Assembly: GCF_016904885.1 (NCBI RefSeq)
Contig: NZ_JADWYI010000001.1
Location: forward strand, 4,836,001 to 4,900,000
Direction: 5' to 3'
DNA from: Archangium primigenium
GTDB lineage: Bacteria; Myxococcota; Myxococcia; Myxococcales; Myxococcaceae
Length of the DNA: 64,000 bases
Under the pieces are notes generated by a model. That model had not been told where the DNA came from and searched no databases. It was given only the letters and a program-made list of their open reading frames with translations. Positions 49,386 through 58,087 of this stretch are shown piece by piece. The stretch's first letter is position 1, and every line of letters begins with the position of its first letter. Position numbers and translations under genes: made by a program.

Positions 49386-51409
49386 GCCGCCCCCTGGTTC
49401 ATGCCGGCCCCGGGCTCGGGCGGAGCGCCCACCGCGGGCGTCACGCGCGGCTCGGCCACGGCGCGCGCCTTGCGCGCCGGCCACAGCGCGATGAGCGTGC
49501 CGAGCACCAGCAGGGGGATGCTCCACCAGATCCACCCCACCAGCGGGAAGATCCACGCGTTGAAGCTCGCCGTGCGCCGCTCCTCGGAGAAGGCCATGAG
49601 CGACAGGTAGAGATCCTCACGGGGCGTGGAGCGCACCGCGGGCGTGCCCACCGGATCCGTCATGGTCTCGTAGTAGTTCATCCGGGGGGACAGCTCACTC
49701 ACCGAGCCGTCCGGCGCGGTGACGCGCAGATGGGTCGCCACATAGGTGCGGTGCGGCTCGCGCCCGCTGGCCAGCCCCAGGTACTGCACCTGGTAGCCGC
49801 CGATCTTCAGCGACTCGCCCTCGCGCACCGTGCCCGAGGTGCGCGTCACGTAGGCGGACGAGGCGCCCACCGCCACCAGGATCATCACGATGCCCAGGTG
49901 CACGATGTAGCCGCCGAAGCGCCGCCGCGCCCGGGTGGCGCTGCCCACCAGCGCCGAGACGAAGCCCTCGCGGTGCTCCTGCATGCGCACCTTCACCGGC
50001 AGCGCCAGCTCGCGCAGGGTGATGACCGTCACGAAGCCCGCCAGCCCGAACGTGAGCAGCGGGTAGAAGCCCCTGAGGCCCCCCGCCAGACACGCGCCCA
50101 CCACCGCCACGCCCACGGCCGCCGGAATCCAGAAGCGCTCGCGCACCGTCTTGGGATCCGCGCTGCCCCAGGGAAGCATGGGGCCCACGCCCATGAGGAA
50201 GAGCACCATGACGCCGCCGGGCACCGCCATCTTGTTGAAGTACGGCTCGCCCACGCTCACCTTCACGTCGCGCACCGCCTCGGAGATGAGCGGGTAGAGC
50301 GTGCCGAGCAGCACCGTGAAGGTGATGGCCACGAACACCAGGTTGTTCACCAGGATGGTCGTCTCGCGCGACAGCAGCGACTTGATCTGACTCTCGGCCA
50401 CGAGCAGCGGGCCGCGCACGGCCAGGAGCGTGACGGACACGAAGAGCAGCACGGCGATGAAGACGAGGAACGTGGGCCCGATGTCCGACTGCGTGAAGCT
50501 GTGCACCGAGTTGAAGATGCCCGAGCGCGTCATGAACGTGCCCAGGATGGTGAGCACGAAGCTGGACAGCACGAGGCTCAGCGTCCACAGCTTGAGCATC
50601 TTCTTGCGCTCGTGCACGAGCGTGGAGTGCATGAACGCGGTGGCCGTCAGCCACGGCAGGAAGGACGCGTTCTCCACCGGGTCCCACGCCCAGTAGCCGC
50701 CCCAGCCGAGCACCGCGTACGCCCACCACGCGCCCAGGATGATGCCGATGCTCAGGAACAGCCAGGCGAAGAGCGTCCAGCGCCGCAGGGGCGCCATCCA
50801 CGCATCCCCCATCTCCCCGCGCAGCAGCGCCGCCACCGCGATGCCAAAGGGCACCGTCATGCCCACGTAGCCCAGGTACAGCATGGGCGGGTGGATGATC
50901 ATCAGGTAGTGGTTCTGTAGCAGCGCGTTGGGGCCCGGGCCGTCCGCGGGCACCGGCGACATCGCGTGGAAGGGGTTGGCCGGCCCCGCGATGAGGAAGG
51001 CGAAGAACACGCCCACCGCGAGCATGGTGCCGAGCGCCAGCGACATGTACCGCGCGTGCTCGCGGCGGTGCACCCACGCGAACGCCATCACGTAGCTGCC
51101 CATGATGAAGCCCCAGAAGAGGATGGAGCCTTCCAGGGCACTCCACAGCGACACGATTTTATAGGGCGTGGGCGTGGCGATGCTGCCCACCTGCGCCACG
51201 TACTTCACGCTGAAGTCATTGGAGAGCAGCGCCCACTCCATGACCCCGTTGGCGCCCAGCATGCAGGCGAAGAAGCCCACCACGCAGCGCATCACCCAGG
51301 GGAAGGCCGCGTCGTTGCGGCGCATGCCGCTGACCAGGCCCACCAGCGCGCCGAAGCTCGCGAACGCCAGGCCCGCGAGCACCAGTCCATAGCCGAGCGA
51401 GGACTTCAC
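49382..51409 (-). CDS. ccmF: Cytochrome c haem lyase subunit CcmF
   Basis: 675 residues with many membrane segments. The haem-handling Trp-rich motif WGGYWAWDPVENASFLPWL is intact, preceded by HPPMLYLGYVG and followed by TRSGIFNSVHSF, all conserved in CcmF/CcsA-type proteins. It ligates haem to apocytochrome c together with CcmH. The start is GTG 51409, overlapping the ccmE stop (GTGA). Confidence 0.96.
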   Translation of the reverse strand: MKSSLGYGLVLAGLAFASFGALVGLVSGMRRNDAAFPWVMRCVVGFFACMLGANGVMEWALLSNDFSVKYVAQVGSIATPTPYKIVSLWSALEGSILFWGFIMGSYVMAFAWVHRREHARYMSLALGTMLAVGVFFAFLIAGPANPFHAMSPVPADGPGPNALLQNHYLMIIHPPMLYLGYVGMTVPFGIAVAALLRGEMGDAWMAPLRRWTLFAWLFLSIGIILGAWWAYAVLGWGGYWAWDPVENASFLPWLTATAFMHSTLVHERKKMLKLWTLSLVLSSFVLTILGTFMTRSGIFNSVHSFTQSDIGPTFLVFIAVLLFVSVTLLAVRGPLLVAESQIKSLLSRETTILVNNLVFVAITFTVLLGTLYPLISEAVRDVKVSVGEPYFNKMAVPGGVMVLFLMGVGPMLPWGSADPKTVRERFWIPAAVGVAVVGACLAGGLRGFYPLLTFGLAGFVTVITLRELALPVKVRMQEHREGFVSALVGSATRARRRFGGYIVHLGIVMILVAVGASSAYVTRTSGTVREGESLKIGGYQVQYLGLASGREPHRTYVATHLRVTAPDGSVSELSPRMNYYETMTDPVGTPAVRSTPREDLYLSLMAFSEERRTASFNAWIFPLVGWIWWSIPLLVLGTLIALWPARKARAVAEPRVTPAVGAPPEPGAGMNQGAA

Positions 51410-51903
51410 GGGCTCCTCGCCGAGGCGGTGGTGGTCGTCTCCTGCTTCTGCATCTCCTCGAACATCTTCTTCACGTCCTCGTCCGTCTTGGGCGCGCGGT
51501 ACTCGTTGGAGTGGTTCACCATGAGCCGGCTGCCCTGGAACGTCTGGGACTTGTCGTAGGTGCCCTCCACCACCACGCCGATGCGCTCGCGGAACATCTG
51601 CGGCGGCACCTCGCTCGTGCGCACGAGCACGTGCGCCGCGTCGGGCTGCTCGCTGTCCATGACGCGGAAGTGCAGGGTGGTGTGCTGCTCGTCCCACTGG
51701 ATGCTGCCCGGCTGCACCTGGCCGCCCAGGCGGATGATGGGGCCGTAGGCCTTGTCGCCCTGGGCCAGCATCTCCGAGGGCCGCCAGTAGTAGACGAGGT
51801 TCTCGCCGATGTTGCCGAAGGCCACCAGGGCGAGGCCGGCACCGGCCACCAGCAGGGCCGCCACGGCGATGAGGCGGTTGCGCGTCTGCGGAGTCGTCGT
51901 CAT
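51406..51903 (-). CDS. ccmE: Haem chaperone CcmE
   Basis: 165 residues. One membrane anchor (LIAVAALLVAGAGLALVAF), then an OB-fold beta-barrel with the haem-attachment motif HSNEY (His131 and Tyr135) in the C-terminal region. The His covalently carries haem from CcmC to CcmF. Coupled to ccmF by a 4-base overlap. Confidence 0.93.
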   Translation of the reverse strand: MTTTPQTRNRLIAVAALLVAGAGLALVAFGNIGENLVYYWRPSEMLAQGDKAYGPIIRLGGQVQPGSIQWDEQHTTLHFRVMDSEQPDAAHVLVRTSEVPPQMFRERIGVVVEGTYDKSQTFQGSRLMVNHSNEYRAPKTDEDVKKMFEEMQKQETTTTASARSP

Positions 51904-51910
51904 GGGGGGC

Positions 51911-52087
51911 TCAGTCCTTGGAAGGGCGCGAAGAAGTGGGACGGCGCAGCCACAGCGACAGGCCGTAGAGCGCGAGCGAGCCCCAGGCGATGCCGTAGGA
52001 GCTCCAGATGTAGCCCCAGCCGCCCCGGATTCGACCCTCGCCCACCTGGGCGAGCACGGCGGTGGAGACCTCGTACAGGGCGGACAT
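51911..52087 (-). CDS. ccmD: CcmD-like small membrane protein
   Basis: 58 residues. One hydrophobic segment with the aromatic YIWSSYGIAWGSLALYGLSLW pattern, then a basic tail (LRRPTSSRPSKD). CcmD proteins have this shape and link CcmC-haem-CcmE to the CcmAB transporter. The position between ccmC and ccmE is decisive. The start overlaps the ccmC stop (TGATG). Confidence 0.8.
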   Translation of the reverse strand: MSALYEVSTAVLAQVGEGRIRGGWGYIWSSYGIAWGSLALYGLSLWLRRPTSSRPSKD

Positions 52088-52917
52088 CAGACGACCTCCG
52101 TGGGGGTGCCGCGCGGCGGGGAGACCTTGGGAGACCCGGACGCATCGGGGGGCAGGGCGTCGGGCAGGGCCACCTCGGCCTCGCGCGTGGCCAGGGCGAT
52201 GCGGTAGCGGTGCAGGAGGAAGAGCGTGAGCAGGATGAGCGAGGCCCAGGCGTTCACCCGCAGCGCGAGCACCATGTCCGGATCCACCGTCTTGGGCGTG
52301 GACTGCACCTGGTGCAGGCTGCGCCACCACTTCACCGACTGCCAGACGATGGGCGTGTTGATGCCCGAGATGATGCCCACCACGGCGCTCCACACCGCGC
52401 GCTTCTCCGGATCCTCCACGAAGCGGCGCAGCGCCGTGTAGCCCACGTACGTCACCAGCATGATGGCCATGGCCGTCAGCCGCGGATCCCAGTCCCAGTA
52501 CACGCCCCAGGTGGGCTTGCCCCAGATGGAGCCGAGCACCAGGCCATAGGTGCCGAACAGGAGGCCCACCTCGGCGGAGGCCTCGGCCATGGCGTCCTTC
52601 TTCCAGCTCGACTTGAAGAGGTACGCCACGCAGAAGCAGAAGTTGAGCACCAGCGCCAGGAGGCTCATCCACATGGCCGGCACGTGCACGTAGATGATGC
52701 GGTAGACTTGGCCCATCTCCCGCTCGGGCGGCGTCCAGGCCAGGCCCATCCACGAGCCGAGCGCCAGCAGGGCCAGGGCCACGCCCGTCATGCCCCAGAG
52801 CAGCGGCCGGCCGTTGTAGCGCGAGCCGGGGGGCGCCCATTTCACGCCCAGGAAGATTCCCAGACCGACCGACGCGAGCGCCGCCGCCGCCGAAAGCACC
52901 TGAAGCACCGTGTGCAT
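52087..52917 (-). CDS. ccmC: Haem exporter/handling protein CcmC
   Basis: 276 residues, about six membrane segments. The Trp-rich haem site is present as WGVYWDWDPRLTAM, with YIHVPAMWM-like VYRIIYVHVPAMWMS carrying a conserved His before it. It presents haem to CcmE. It begins 8 bases after the ccmB stop. The C-terminal 35 residues are a soluble Pro-rich tail. Confidence 0.95.
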   Translation of the reverse strand: MHTVLQVLSAAAALASVGLGIFLGVKWAPPGSRYNGRPLLWGMTGVALALLALGSWMGLAWTPPEREMGQVYRIIYVHVPAMWMSLLALVLNFCFCVAYLFKSSWKKDAMAEASAEVGLLFGTYGLVLGSIWGKPTWGVYWDWDPRLTAMAIMLVTYVGYTALRRFVEDPEKRAVWSAVVGIISGINTPIVWQSVKWWRSLHQVQSTPKTVDPDMVLALRVNAWASLILLTLFLLHRYRIALATREAEVALPDALPPDASGSPKVSPPRGTPTEVV

Positions 52918-52925
52918 GCCTACCT

Positions 52926-53621
52926 CTAGTCCTCGATGACGCGGGGGAAGAGCGCGAAGCCCAGTCCCCAGTAAATCAGATTGAATCCCGACAGGAGCCC
53001 GAACCATGAGCCCAGCTGCTGCATGGGGTCGCCTTGCAGCACGAGCTGGGTCGCCTTGGCCGCCGCCAGGAGCGCCGGGATGATGAGCGGGAACAGCAAC
53101 AACGGAAGCAGCACGTCCCGTGCCCGCGCGTTGCTCGCGATGGCCGAGTACACCGTGCCCGGCGCGCTGATTCCCATGCAGCCGAGCACCAGGGTGGTCG
53201 CCAGGGGGACAGGCCCCATGACCAGCTCCACCCCGTAGAGCGCCACCATGACGGGCACCAGCAAGACGCCCAGCGCCACGAGCAAGAGGGTGTTGCCCAG
53301 GGCCTTGGACAGGAAGATGGCCCGCGCGTCCGTCGGCGCGAGCCGCAGCCCGTCCAGGGTGAGGTTCTCCTGCTCCACCCGGAAGGACTCCCCCAGGGCG
53401 AGCACGCTGGCGAACAGGAGGGCGAGCCACAGGTAGCCCCCCGCGTTGCGCGCCAGCAGCCGTGTGTCCGGCCCCACCGCGAAGGAGAAGAGCAGCAGCG
53501 TGGCCAGGGCGAAGAAGATGAGCGCGTTGAGCCGGGCGCGCGTGCGCCACTCGATGAGCAGGTCCTTGGCGAGCAAAACACCCACGGCCCGCGGCAGGGA
53601 GATGCGCCGGAAGTCGCTCAT
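52926..53621 (-). CDS. ccmB: ABC transporter permease CcmB
   Basis: 231 residues with six hydrophobic segments. KDLLIEWRTRARLNALIFFA at the N-terminus and RVEQENLTLDGLRLAP are typical of CcmB. With CcmA it forms the ABC complex that releases holo-CcmE. Its start overlaps the ccmA stop (ATGA, 53618-53621). Confidence 0.94.
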   Translation of the reverse strand: MSDFRRISLPRAVGVLLAKDLLIEWRTRARLNALIFFALATLLLFSFAVGPDTRLLARNAGGYLWLALLFASVLALGESFRVEQENLTLDGLRLAPTDARAIFLSKALGNTLLLVALGVLLVPVMVALYGVELVMGPVPLATTLVLGCMGISAPGTVYSAIASNARARDVLLPLLLFPLIIPALLAAAKATQLVLQGDPMQQLGSWFGLLSGFNLIYWGLGFALFPRVIED

Positions 53622-54280
53622 GCCGCCACCGCCCGGCCGTCCGACAGGTGGAGGCGCTCCTCGCACAGGCTCAGGCCCTGTTCGATGAGGTGGGTGGCGA
53701 GCACCACGGTGACGCCCGATGTCTTCAGCTCGCCGATGATGGCCTCCATGGCCGCGATGCCGGCGGGATCCAGCTCCCCGAAGGGCTCGTCCAGCAGCGC
53801 CACCGCGGGCTTCTTGAGCAGCAGTCGCGCGATGGCCAGGCGCTTGCGCATGCCCGCGGAGAACTGCCGCACGGGGCGTTCCGTGCGCTGCGTCAGCCCC
53901 ACCTTGCCGAGCAGGCCCTCGGCCACGTCCGCCGGAGACGCCACGCCCAACAGCCGCGCCAGCACCACCAGGTTCTGCTGCGCCGTCAGGTCCTCATAAA
54001 GGAAGCTCGCGTGGGACAGCAGCGCCACCTCGCGGCGCACCTGCTCGCGCTCCTGCACACAGTCTCGCCCACGCACCTCCACCCGGCCATGGGTGGGGGA
54101 GAGCGCCGTGGCCACCAGCCGCAGGAGCGTCGTCTTCCCGGAGCCGTTGTGCCCGGTGAGCAGCAACGAGCGCCCCTGGGGCAGGGAGTAGCTCAAGCGC
54201 GCCAGGGCCCAATGGCGGCCATAGCGCTTGCTGACGTCATGGAAGGCGAGCGCGGGGGGCGGCGCGGGAGAAGCATCCAT
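53618..54280 (-). CDS. ccmA: ABC transporter ATP-binding protein CcmA
   Basis: 220 residues. Walker A GHNGSGKTT, the CcmA-type signature FSAGMRKRLAIARLLL, Walker B VALLDEPFGELD and the switch His in VVLATH are all present. It is the first gene of the minus-strand ccm operon; the promoter must lie in the region above 54280, shared with the divergent polysaccharide operon. Confidence 0.95.
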   Translation of the reverse strand: MDASPAPPPALAFHDVSKRYGRHWALARLSYSLPQGRSLLLTGHNGSGKTTLLRLVATALSPTHGRVEVRGRDCVQEREQVRREVALLSHASFLYEDLTAQQNLVVLARLLGVASPADVAEGLLGKVGLTQRTERPVRQFSAGMRKRLAIARLLLKKPAVALLDEPFGELDPAGIAAMEAIIGELKTSGVTVVLATHLIEQGLSLCEERLHLSDGRAVAA

Positions 54281-54738
54281 CGGCGGGAGCGTTCGTAACT
54301 GGAAACTTCTCCACACTCCAGCGAAAGCACCCGGGGCCGCCTGGGCGGCGAGGGGACACGGCGCCTCGGAGAAGGGCGGCAGGTGATCTCCCTCGGAGGG
54401 CAATTTTCCGTCCCGCCCCGGGACCGAGGGGGTGGACCGGGGGACAGAAGAGGAGAACTTTTTTCAGCCTCCGCTCGGCCGCCCGGCCGCCCTCTCCAGA
54501 ACGGACAGGCGGGGGTTGCCCGGATAACGGGGCACTTGTCAGCGGCGGAACGGTGACTGTTTCACCCCGTCAACACCTCCATTGCGGGGATCACCCCCCG
54601 TGGACGGCACGCCCTGGGCAAGGACTTACCCTATGCGAGGGTGCCCCTTTCCCGGAGGGGGCCTGGGAATCCGCTGGCATACCGGGTGCAAGGAAACGCC
54701 GCAGAAGCATGCGGAGTCACCTGGAGAGGAAAACAGCG
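54281..54738. other. Divergent regulatory region between ccmA and the polysaccharide operon
   Basis: About 458 bases with no convincing protein gene. It must hold the promoters for both operons. A sigma-54-type element lies at 54675-54690. The rest holds a T-run (about 54464) and a GC-rich stretch without other structure I can support. Confidence 0.5.
54675..54690 (+). promoter_or_regulatory. Sigma-54-like -24/-12 promoter element
   Basis: TGGCAT, 5 bases (ACCGG), then GTGCA: the invariant GG and GC are 10 bases apart, as in the consensus TGGCAC-N5-TTGCA. A start of transcription about 12 bases downstream would leave a leader of roughly 38 bases that carries the GGAGAGG ribosome site of the first gene. 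Confidence 0.5.
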
Positions 54739-55920
54739 ATGGACATGCGAGGCGTGGTGCGGCGGGCGATGAAGTCGGCGGCGGCGGGGGTGCTCCACCA
54801 CAGTGGATTGCGCAAGGCCCTGGCCTCCTACAGGCGGCACCAGTCGGGTGGCCGCCGGGTGCTCATCGTCAGTTATCACCGGGTGGTGGAGGACTTCTTC
54901 GGGGAGCTGCAGCGCTCCATCCCCGGCCTGCTCATCTCCCAGGAGACGTTCCGTCGGCACCTGGAGGGCCTGTCCGCGGCGGGCTACAAGTTCGCCACGA
55001 TCGGCGAGGCGCTGGACGTGATGTCCGGGGCGAAGACGGCCCACGACGACCTGTGCGTGGTGACGTTCGATGACGGCTACCGGGACGTGTACCGCTACGC
55101 CTACCCGGTCCTCAAGGAGATGGGCGTGCCGGCCATCACCTACCTGCCCTCGAACCTCATCGGCACGGACTTCCGCTTCAACCACGACCGGCTCTTCCAC
55201 CTGGTGCACCAGGTGCAGGCGCAGGGCTTCCAGCCGATGTTCGACGTGCTGGAGGAGCCCGCGGCCAGCCTGATGACGGAGGTGATGTCCGGGCGCAAGC
55301 GCCTGTCCGCCGCGCTCGACGACTTCATCGGCCATCACTCCTCGGCCACGCTCGTGGACACCATCCACGCGCTGGAGGCGCGCCTGGGCCCCGACGTGCC
55401 CAAGCTGCCCGAGCAGGGAGACCTGATGAACTGGGACGAGGTGCGCGAGATGGCCCGGGACGGGTTCGAGTTCGGCGCGCACACGCTCGGCCACGTGGTG
55501 CTCACCCACGAGCCCCTGGACGTGGTGGAGCGCGAGGTGCGTGAGTCCAAGGCCATCATCGAGCGCGAGCTGGGCACGCCCGTGCGCGACTTCGCCTACT
55601 GCAACGGCTGGTACTCGGACGACGTCATCGACGTGCTCATGCGCAACGGCTTCCGCTCGGCCGTCACCACCGAGGACATGTCCAACCGCATCGGCGGCAA
55701 CCCCTTCACCCTCAAGCGCAAGGTGCTCTGGGAGAACTTCAGCGTGGGGGTGACGGGCAGCTACTCGCCGAGCCTCACCGTGTGCCAGCTGGACGACTGC
55801 TTCGGCACCCTGGGCATGCGCGAGCCGGTGCTCGGCCGCCGCCCGCAGCGCACGGAGAAGGACAAGGACGCGCTCTCGCCGCCGCCCAGCCCCATCATCC
55901 AGGAAGGGGTCGCCTGGTGA
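54739..55920 (+). CDS. Polysaccharide deacetylase (NodB-type)
   Basis: 393 residues. The NodB homology domain is visible: VLIVSYHRV, VVTFDDGYRDVYRYAYPVLKE with the catalytic Asp pair, FGAHTLGHVVLTH with metal-binding His, and FAYCNGWYSDDV. It removes N-acetyl groups from a polysaccharide or its lipid-linked precursor. ATG 54739 is chosen for the GGAGAGG site 9 bases upstream. It heads a five-gene operon and corresponds, by order, to the exoL position of the M. xanthus spore-coat locus as I remember it. Confidence 0.85.
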   Translation: MDMRGVVRRAMKSAAAGVLHHSGLRKALASYRRHQSGGRRVLIVSYHRVVEDFFGELQRSIPGLLISQETFRRHLEGLSAAGYKFATIGEALDVMSGAKTAHDDLCVVTFDDGYRDVYRYAYPVLKEMGVPAITYLPSNLIGTDFRFNHDRLFHLVHQVQAQGFQPMFDVLEEPAASLMTEVMSGRKRLSAALDDFIGHHSSATLVDTIHALEARLGPDVPKLPEQGDLMNWDEVREMARDGFEFGAHTLGHVVLTHEPLDVVEREVRESKAIIERELGTPVRDFAYCNGWYSDDVIDVLMRNGFRSAVTTEDMSNRIGGNPFTLKRKVLWENFSVGVTGSYSPSLTVCQLDDCFGTLGMREPVLGRRPQRTEKDKDALSPPPSPIIQEGVAW

Positions 55921-57449
55921 GCGACGCTGTCCCCCCGAAGCCCGCCTCCTCCTTCATGGGGAAGGCGGGTCCCCTCGTGCTGGCCCGGCTGTTCACCGCC
56001 GGGCTCACGTTGTCCATTCCCCTCGTGCTCGCGCGGGTGTTGAGCCTCGCGGAGTACGGCACCTACTACCAGCTCTTCCTCATCGCCACGACGCTCTACT
56101 ACGTGCTGCCCTTCGGGGTGGTGCAGAGCCTCTATTACTTCCTGCCGCGCGCCGAGGAGAAGCGTCCCTGGCTCGGGCAGACGCTGTTGTTCATGTCCGC
56201 CGCGGGCGTGGTGGCCGCGGGCCTCGTGTGGGCCCTGCTGGGTCCCGTGGCGCGCCACTTCGACAACCCGGCGCTGCTCGAGCACCGGGGCACGCTCGCG
56301 CTCTACACCGCCTTCCTCCTGGGCTCCTTCCCGCTGGAGATCTCCCTCACCAGCCAGGGCAAGACGAAGCAGTCGGCGCTCGTCTACCTGGTGTCGGACG
56401 CGGTGCGCGCGGCCGCCATGGTGGTGCCGTGCCTCCTGGGCTTCGGGCTGCACGGGATGATGTGGGCGGTGGTGGGCTTCACCTTCCTGCGCTACGCGGC
56501 CACCTGGGTGGTGGCGCCGCGGGGCAGCACCGGTCCGCTCGTGCGGGCGGGGCTTTTGCGCGAGCAGCTCGTGTACGCGGCGCCCTTCGGCGCGGCCATG
56601 GCGCTCGCCATCCCCCAGCAGAACGCCCACCTCTATATGGTGGCGGGCGTGGTGAGCCCGGCCCTGTACGCGCTCTACCGGGTGGGCTGCTTCCAGCTGC
56701 CGGTGGTGGACCTGCTCTACACGCCCACGAGCGAGGTGCTCATGGTGCGGCTGGGCGAGCTGGAGAAGCAGGGCCGGCTGGAGGAGGGCGTGGAGGCGTT
56801 CCGCGAAGCCGCGGGCAAGCTCGCCTTCCTCTTCTTGCCCTTCAGCGCGTTCCTCTTCGCCGCCGCGCCCGAGTTCATCGGGGCGCTGTTCGGCGCGAAG
56901 TTCCTCGAGGCGGTGCCCATCTTCCGCGTCAGCGTGCTGGGCGTGGTGCTGGCGATCCTCCCCATGGACGGCGTGCTGCGCGCGCGGGGGCACACGCGGG
57001 CCATCTTCCTGTCCTACCTGGTGAAGGCGGCGGTGACGGTGCCGCTCGTGTGGGTGGGGGTCAAGCGCTTCGGGATGATGGGGGGCGTGGTGTCCTGGGC
57101 CGTGGCGGAGCTGGTGGGCAAGTGCACGCTGCTCGCGCGGGTGCCGGCGGCGCTGTCCACCCCCTCGCTGCGCCTGCGGGTGCGCGACCTCATCCCCTGG
57201 GGAGAGCTGGGCAAGGCGTCGCTGGCGGCCCTGGCGGCGGGGGGCGCGGTGTTCGCCCTGCGCGCCACCACCCACCAGGCGTGGAGCGGCCTGCCCGAGG
57301 GCTTCGTCTGGCGGGCGCTGCCCCTGGCCGTGGCGGGGGTCCTCTTCGTGCTGGGATATGTGGGTGTCTTGACGGCCACCGGGGTCCGGCCGCTGGGTTT
57401 CTTGACGGCACTGCGCTCGCGCCGGAACGCGGGGGCGGTGATCCGCTAG
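55917..57449 (+). CDS. wzx: Polysaccharide flippase (Wzx/MOP family)
   Basis: 510 residues with about 12-14 hydrophobic segments, inner membrane. The start VLARLFTAGLTLSIPLVLARVLSLAEYGTYYQLFL is the typical first-helix region of Wzx/oligosaccharidyl-lipid flippases. It moves undecaprenyl-linked repeat units across the membrane. The start is GTG 55917, overlapping the deacetylase stop (GTGA). No Wzy polymerase is encoded nearby. Confidence 0.87.
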   Translation: MSDAVPPKPASSFMGKAGPLVLARLFTAGLTLSIPLVLARVLSLAEYGTYYQLFLIATTLYYVLPFGVVQSLYYFLPRAEEKRPWLGQTLLFMSAAGVVAAGLVWALLGPVARHFDNPALLEHRGTLALYTAFLLGSFPLEISLTSQGKTKQSALVYLVSDAVRAAAMVVPCLLGFGLHGMMWAVVGFTFLRYAATWVVAPRGSTGPLVRAGLLREQLVYAAPFGAAMALAIPQQNAHLYMVAGVVSPALYALYRVGCFQLPVVDLLYTPTSEVLMVRLGELEKQGRLEEGVEAFREAAGKLAFLFLPFSAFLFAAAPEFIGALFGAKFLEAVPIFRVSVLGVVLAILPMDGVLRARGHTRAIFLSYLVKAAVTVPLVWVGVKRFGMMGGVVSWAVAELVGKCTLLARVPAALSTPSLRLRVRDLIPWGELGKASLAALAAGGAVFALRATTHQAWSGLPEGFVWRALPLAVAGVLFVLGYVGVLTATGVRPLGFLTALRSRRNAGAVIR

Positions 57450-57538
57450 CTGGTGAACGTTGAGCGGTCCAGGGGGACTCCCGCCCTTGGGGGTGGGTAC
57501 CTAGCTTGGCGTCACCGTTCAACAGGGGAGAGGGCGTG

Positions 57539-58069
57539 ATGGGGATCGACGCGATTGGGTTGTACCGGCTCGGACACAAGCTGCACCAGCGGGGCGTGCC
57601 CGTGCTGCCAGGAATGCTGCGCAAGGTCATCCACTTCCTGCATGGCTCGTATCTGCCGCCCGAGGCGGAGATCGGCGAGGGCACCCAGCTGGGCTACGGC
57701 GGCATGGGCATCGTCATCCACAAGGACGCGAAGATTGGCCGGCACTGCCTCATCTCCCACCAGGTGACGGTGGGCGGGCGCTCGGGCCTCAAGCAGCTGC
57801 CGGTGATCGGCGACTACGTGCGCATCGGCGCGGGGGCGAAGATCCTCGGCCCGGTGCACATCGGCGACTTCGCCATCATCGGCGCCAACGCCGTGGTGGT
57901 GAAGGACGTGGCGCCGGGCGCGGTGGTGGGGGGCATTCCCGCGCGGGAGATCCGCAAGGATCCGGATCCGCTGGCCACCTACGAGCGCGAGATGGGACTG
58001 CGTCCCCAGGTGGACCGGCGCAACGAGGTGAAGGCCGTGCCTCCGCCCCTGACCTCCGTCGCGCGCTAG
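57539..58069 (+). CDS. Hexapeptide-repeat acetyltransferase (serine acetyltransferase-like)
   Basis: 176 residues. The middle part is a left-handed beta-helix: IGEGTQLGYGGMGIVIHKDAKIGRHCLISHQVTVGG, IGDYVRIGAGAKILGPVHIGDFAIIGANAVVV and KDVAPGAVVGGIPAREI. This matches CysE/EpsC-type O-acetyltransferases without the N-terminal CysE domain, so sugar acetylation in polysaccharide synthesis is more likely than cysteine synthesis. GTG 57536 is an alternative start. It belongs to the polysaccharide operon. Confidence 0.85.
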   Translation: MGIDAIGLYRLGHKLHQRGVPVLPGMLRKVIHFLHGSYLPPEAEIGEGTQLGYGGMGIVIHKDAKIGRHCLISHQVTVGGRSGLKQLPVIGDYVRIGAGAKILGPVHIGDFAIIGANAVVVKDVAPGAVVGGIPAREIRKDPDPLATYEREMGLRPQVDRRNEVKAVPPPLTSVAR

Positions 58070-58087
58070 TCCGGAGGGCCTGCCGAC

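Noticed and set aside
54605-54620. Second GG-N10-GC spacing (GGCAC-N5-GGGC) upstream of the polysaccharide operon
   Set aside because: The -12 part lacks the T residues and GG-N10-GC is frequent by chance in such GC-rich DNA; the element at 54675 fits better and is better placed.
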